From: Candidatus Zipacnadia bacterium
GTDB lineage: Bacteria; Armatimonadota; Zipacnadia; Zipacnadales; Zipacnadaceae
NCBI GenBank assembly: GCA_029821515.1
Contig: JALGTD010000078.1
Location: forward strand, 1 to 6,918
DNA: 6,918 nucleotides
Reading direction: 5' to 3'
The translations under genes were made by a program, and so were the position numbers. A model generated the notes under the pieces. The model did no database searches. It was not told the DNA's origin and saw only the letters and a list, made by a program, of their open reading frames with translations. Below are positions 5,661 through 6,918 of the stretch, piece after piece; position 1 is the first letter of the stretch; the number at the start of each line of letters is the position of its first letter.

Positions 5661-6918
5661 TCAATCCAGCAGCTTGTCCATTTGATAGCCCAGGCCGGTG
5701 CCCTGGAGGCTGGAGGTTTCCGCCTGACCACGGCGTACGTTGAAGATGCCCTCGTGGACGCGCTGCTCAGCTTGTGTAGTGGCGTCCGGGAAAAACTGGC
5801 GGCTGTTGGCCTCTACGCCCATTATTGTATAGAGCCGCGCGCCCATACCTACCGAGTGAATCAACGCCAGGCTGGGATTGGTCAGATCCTGCAGAGCATA
5901 GGGAATACCCAGTTCCCGGGCCTTGGCAGCAAAGAGCATATCGGCGGAATGCCCCTTACACGTCTTTAGCGCTACACCCGACCAGCCCAGCTCCATAGCC
6001 AGCTCAAAGCTCGCCAAGTCGGTGAGGCTTTCATCAACAATGACGGGTTTGAGTTGGGACAGCTCACGCATATCATAGCGGTGGGCGGTCAGGTCGCGCT
6101 CGGTAGGTTGCTCGATGTACAGAATGCGCTCGTAGCAGTCTGCAGACTGCTCCTTAATCTTGTGCAACATCTCTATTATGTAGTCAGGATTCTCACACTG
6201 TTCGTTGGTGTCAGCAGTCAGGTGTAGCTCGTCAATGCCAAGGTTGGGCAGCTCCTGGCGGCCGATCCGGTAGACCGCCAGCACCCGCTCAACATCCCAG
6301 TCCAGATCATTGCCCCGCAGCTTAACTTTCAAACAGTACATGCCCTCAGCGCGGATCCACTCATCCAGACTCACTGGCTTGCCGTCGTCGGGGTCAGATT
6401 CGTCCTTCTCGGCCTGGGTGAGCTTGTCCAGCCCGCCGACCAGATGAAAGATGGGGATTTGCGGCAGATACTCGCTGCGGATGTAGTCTGCCACGTATTT
6501 GTCTTTGAAGTCAGCTCCCAGGTACTTGCTCAGGTCACTCATAAAGTCCGGTCCGTAGCCGTCGTAGCTGTCAATACCATTGACATTGCCAAAGGCATCG
6601 TGCAGGGCAGCATCTACCGGTGAGGCGCATACCAGCCCACCCAAAAACGGCTGAGCCGGCACCAGGTCGCACTGGGTGCAGACATCTTCATTCATAGTGC
6701 GCAGGTCGTCTTCCAGATCACAGAAGATATCAATGGGATGGGCAGCAGATGGATAGGTCGCTGCCATATCGGCATAAAGTCGGGCCACTTCCATCATTGC
6801 TGCTTCTTTGTCCTCGTGTCCGAGTTCGGGAGTTGGCCAGGCCCAGTTGTCGGCCATGAAGATCCCGCCCCAGCCGTCAGCAACCTCGCCTCGGCCGTTC
6901 TCCACCGTGGCCCTGACT
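5661..6918 (-). CDS. Enolase-superfamily enzyme (mandelate racemase / muconate lactonizing-like), N-terminus outside window
   Basis: Family members abstract a proton next to a carboxylate using Mg2+ and then epimerise, dehydrate or cycloisomerise the substrate. Numbered from the GTG codon at 6905: a capping-domain strand ending GWGG (11-14), helices to about 110, then the barrel. Candidate active-site residues are LKVKLRG with K193 and K195 on strand 2; metal ligands D232 (TADTNE), E265 (YIEQP) and D291 (IVDES); and K314 on strand 6 (ALKTCKGHS). The KxK plus strand-6 lysine layout resembles the MLE / dipeptide-epimerase / OSBS group rather than the His-Asp mandelate racemase type. A CxxC (C76, C79) lies in the capping domain. 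The frame stays open to the window edge (V-R-A-T precedes the GTG), and the preceding residues fit the first capping strand, so the real start is further right. A TGA stop ends it 187 bases before the ATPase start. Substrate unknown. Confidence 0.88.
   Translation of the reverse strand, partial: VRATVENGRGEVADGWGGIFMADNWAWPTPELGHEDKEAAMMEVARLYADMAATYPSAAHPIDIFCDLEDDLRTMNEDVCTQCDLVPAQPFLGGLVCASPVDAALHDAFGNVNGIDSYDGYGPDFMSDLSKYLGADFKDKYVADYIRSEYLPQIPIFHLVGGLDKLTQAEKDESDPDDGKPVSLDEWIRAEGMYCLKVKLRGNDLDWDVERVLAVYRIGRQELPNLGIDELHLTADTNEQCENPDYIIEMLHKIKEQSADCYERILYIEQPTERDLTAHRYDMRELSQLKPVIVDESLTDLASFELAMELGWSGVALKTCKGHSADMLFAAKARELGIPYALQDLTNPSLALIHSVGMGARLYTIMGVEANSRQFFPDATTQAEQRVHEGIFNVRRGQAETSSLQGTGLGYQMDKLLD

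Noticed and set aside
1..6918. A single multi-gene novel system spanning the window.
   Set aside because: The four genes belong to well-known, functionally unrelated families, are spaced by 62-187 bases, have separate promoter-like elements and include a convergent pair. Nothing points to a defence, mobile or biosynthetic cluster.

Overview
This 6.9 kb window carries four protein genes and looks like ordinary bacterial chromosome. I see no mobile element, CRISPR array, rRNA, tRNA or phage gene. The sequence is moderately GC-rich and the genes have normal family lengths. The products are bacterial in type: a YifB/ComM AAA+ ATPase, a bacterial seryl-tRNA synthetase, a PacL/SERCA-like P2A ATPase and an enolase-superfamily enzyme. 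Nothing here fixes the phylum. An environmental or uncultivated lineage is only a guess, based on the divergence of the enolase-superfamily protein from members I know.

Layout: (1) Positions 1-1291, + strand: 3' part of comM, cut by the left edge. (2) 1292-1353: a short gap between convergent genes with at most a weak terminator. (3) 1354-2634, - strand: complete serS with a GTG start and a good Shine-Dalgarno. (4) 2635-2791: serS leader with a perfect TATAAT -10 box, an imperfect hairpin and a 10-bp palindrome. (5) 2792-5473, - strand: complete 893-residue P-type ATPase, most likely a calcium exporter. (6) 5474-5660: its leader, with a near-consensus sigma70 promoter (TTGTCA, 17 bp, TATTAT) and a hairpin next to the start codon. 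(7) 5661 to the right edge, - strand: an enolase-superfamily enzyme whose N-terminus lies outside the window.

The three minus-strand genes run in one direction but are separated by 157 and 187 bp, and each gap has its own promoter-like element. They are therefore probably separate transcription units. The products do unrelated jobs: DNA branch migration during recombination or transformation, tRNA-Ser charging, cation export, and small-molecule acid metabolism. I find no evidence that they form one system. The points most worth a second look are the enolase-superfamily enzyme of unknown substrate and the structured leaders of the ATPase and serS genes.
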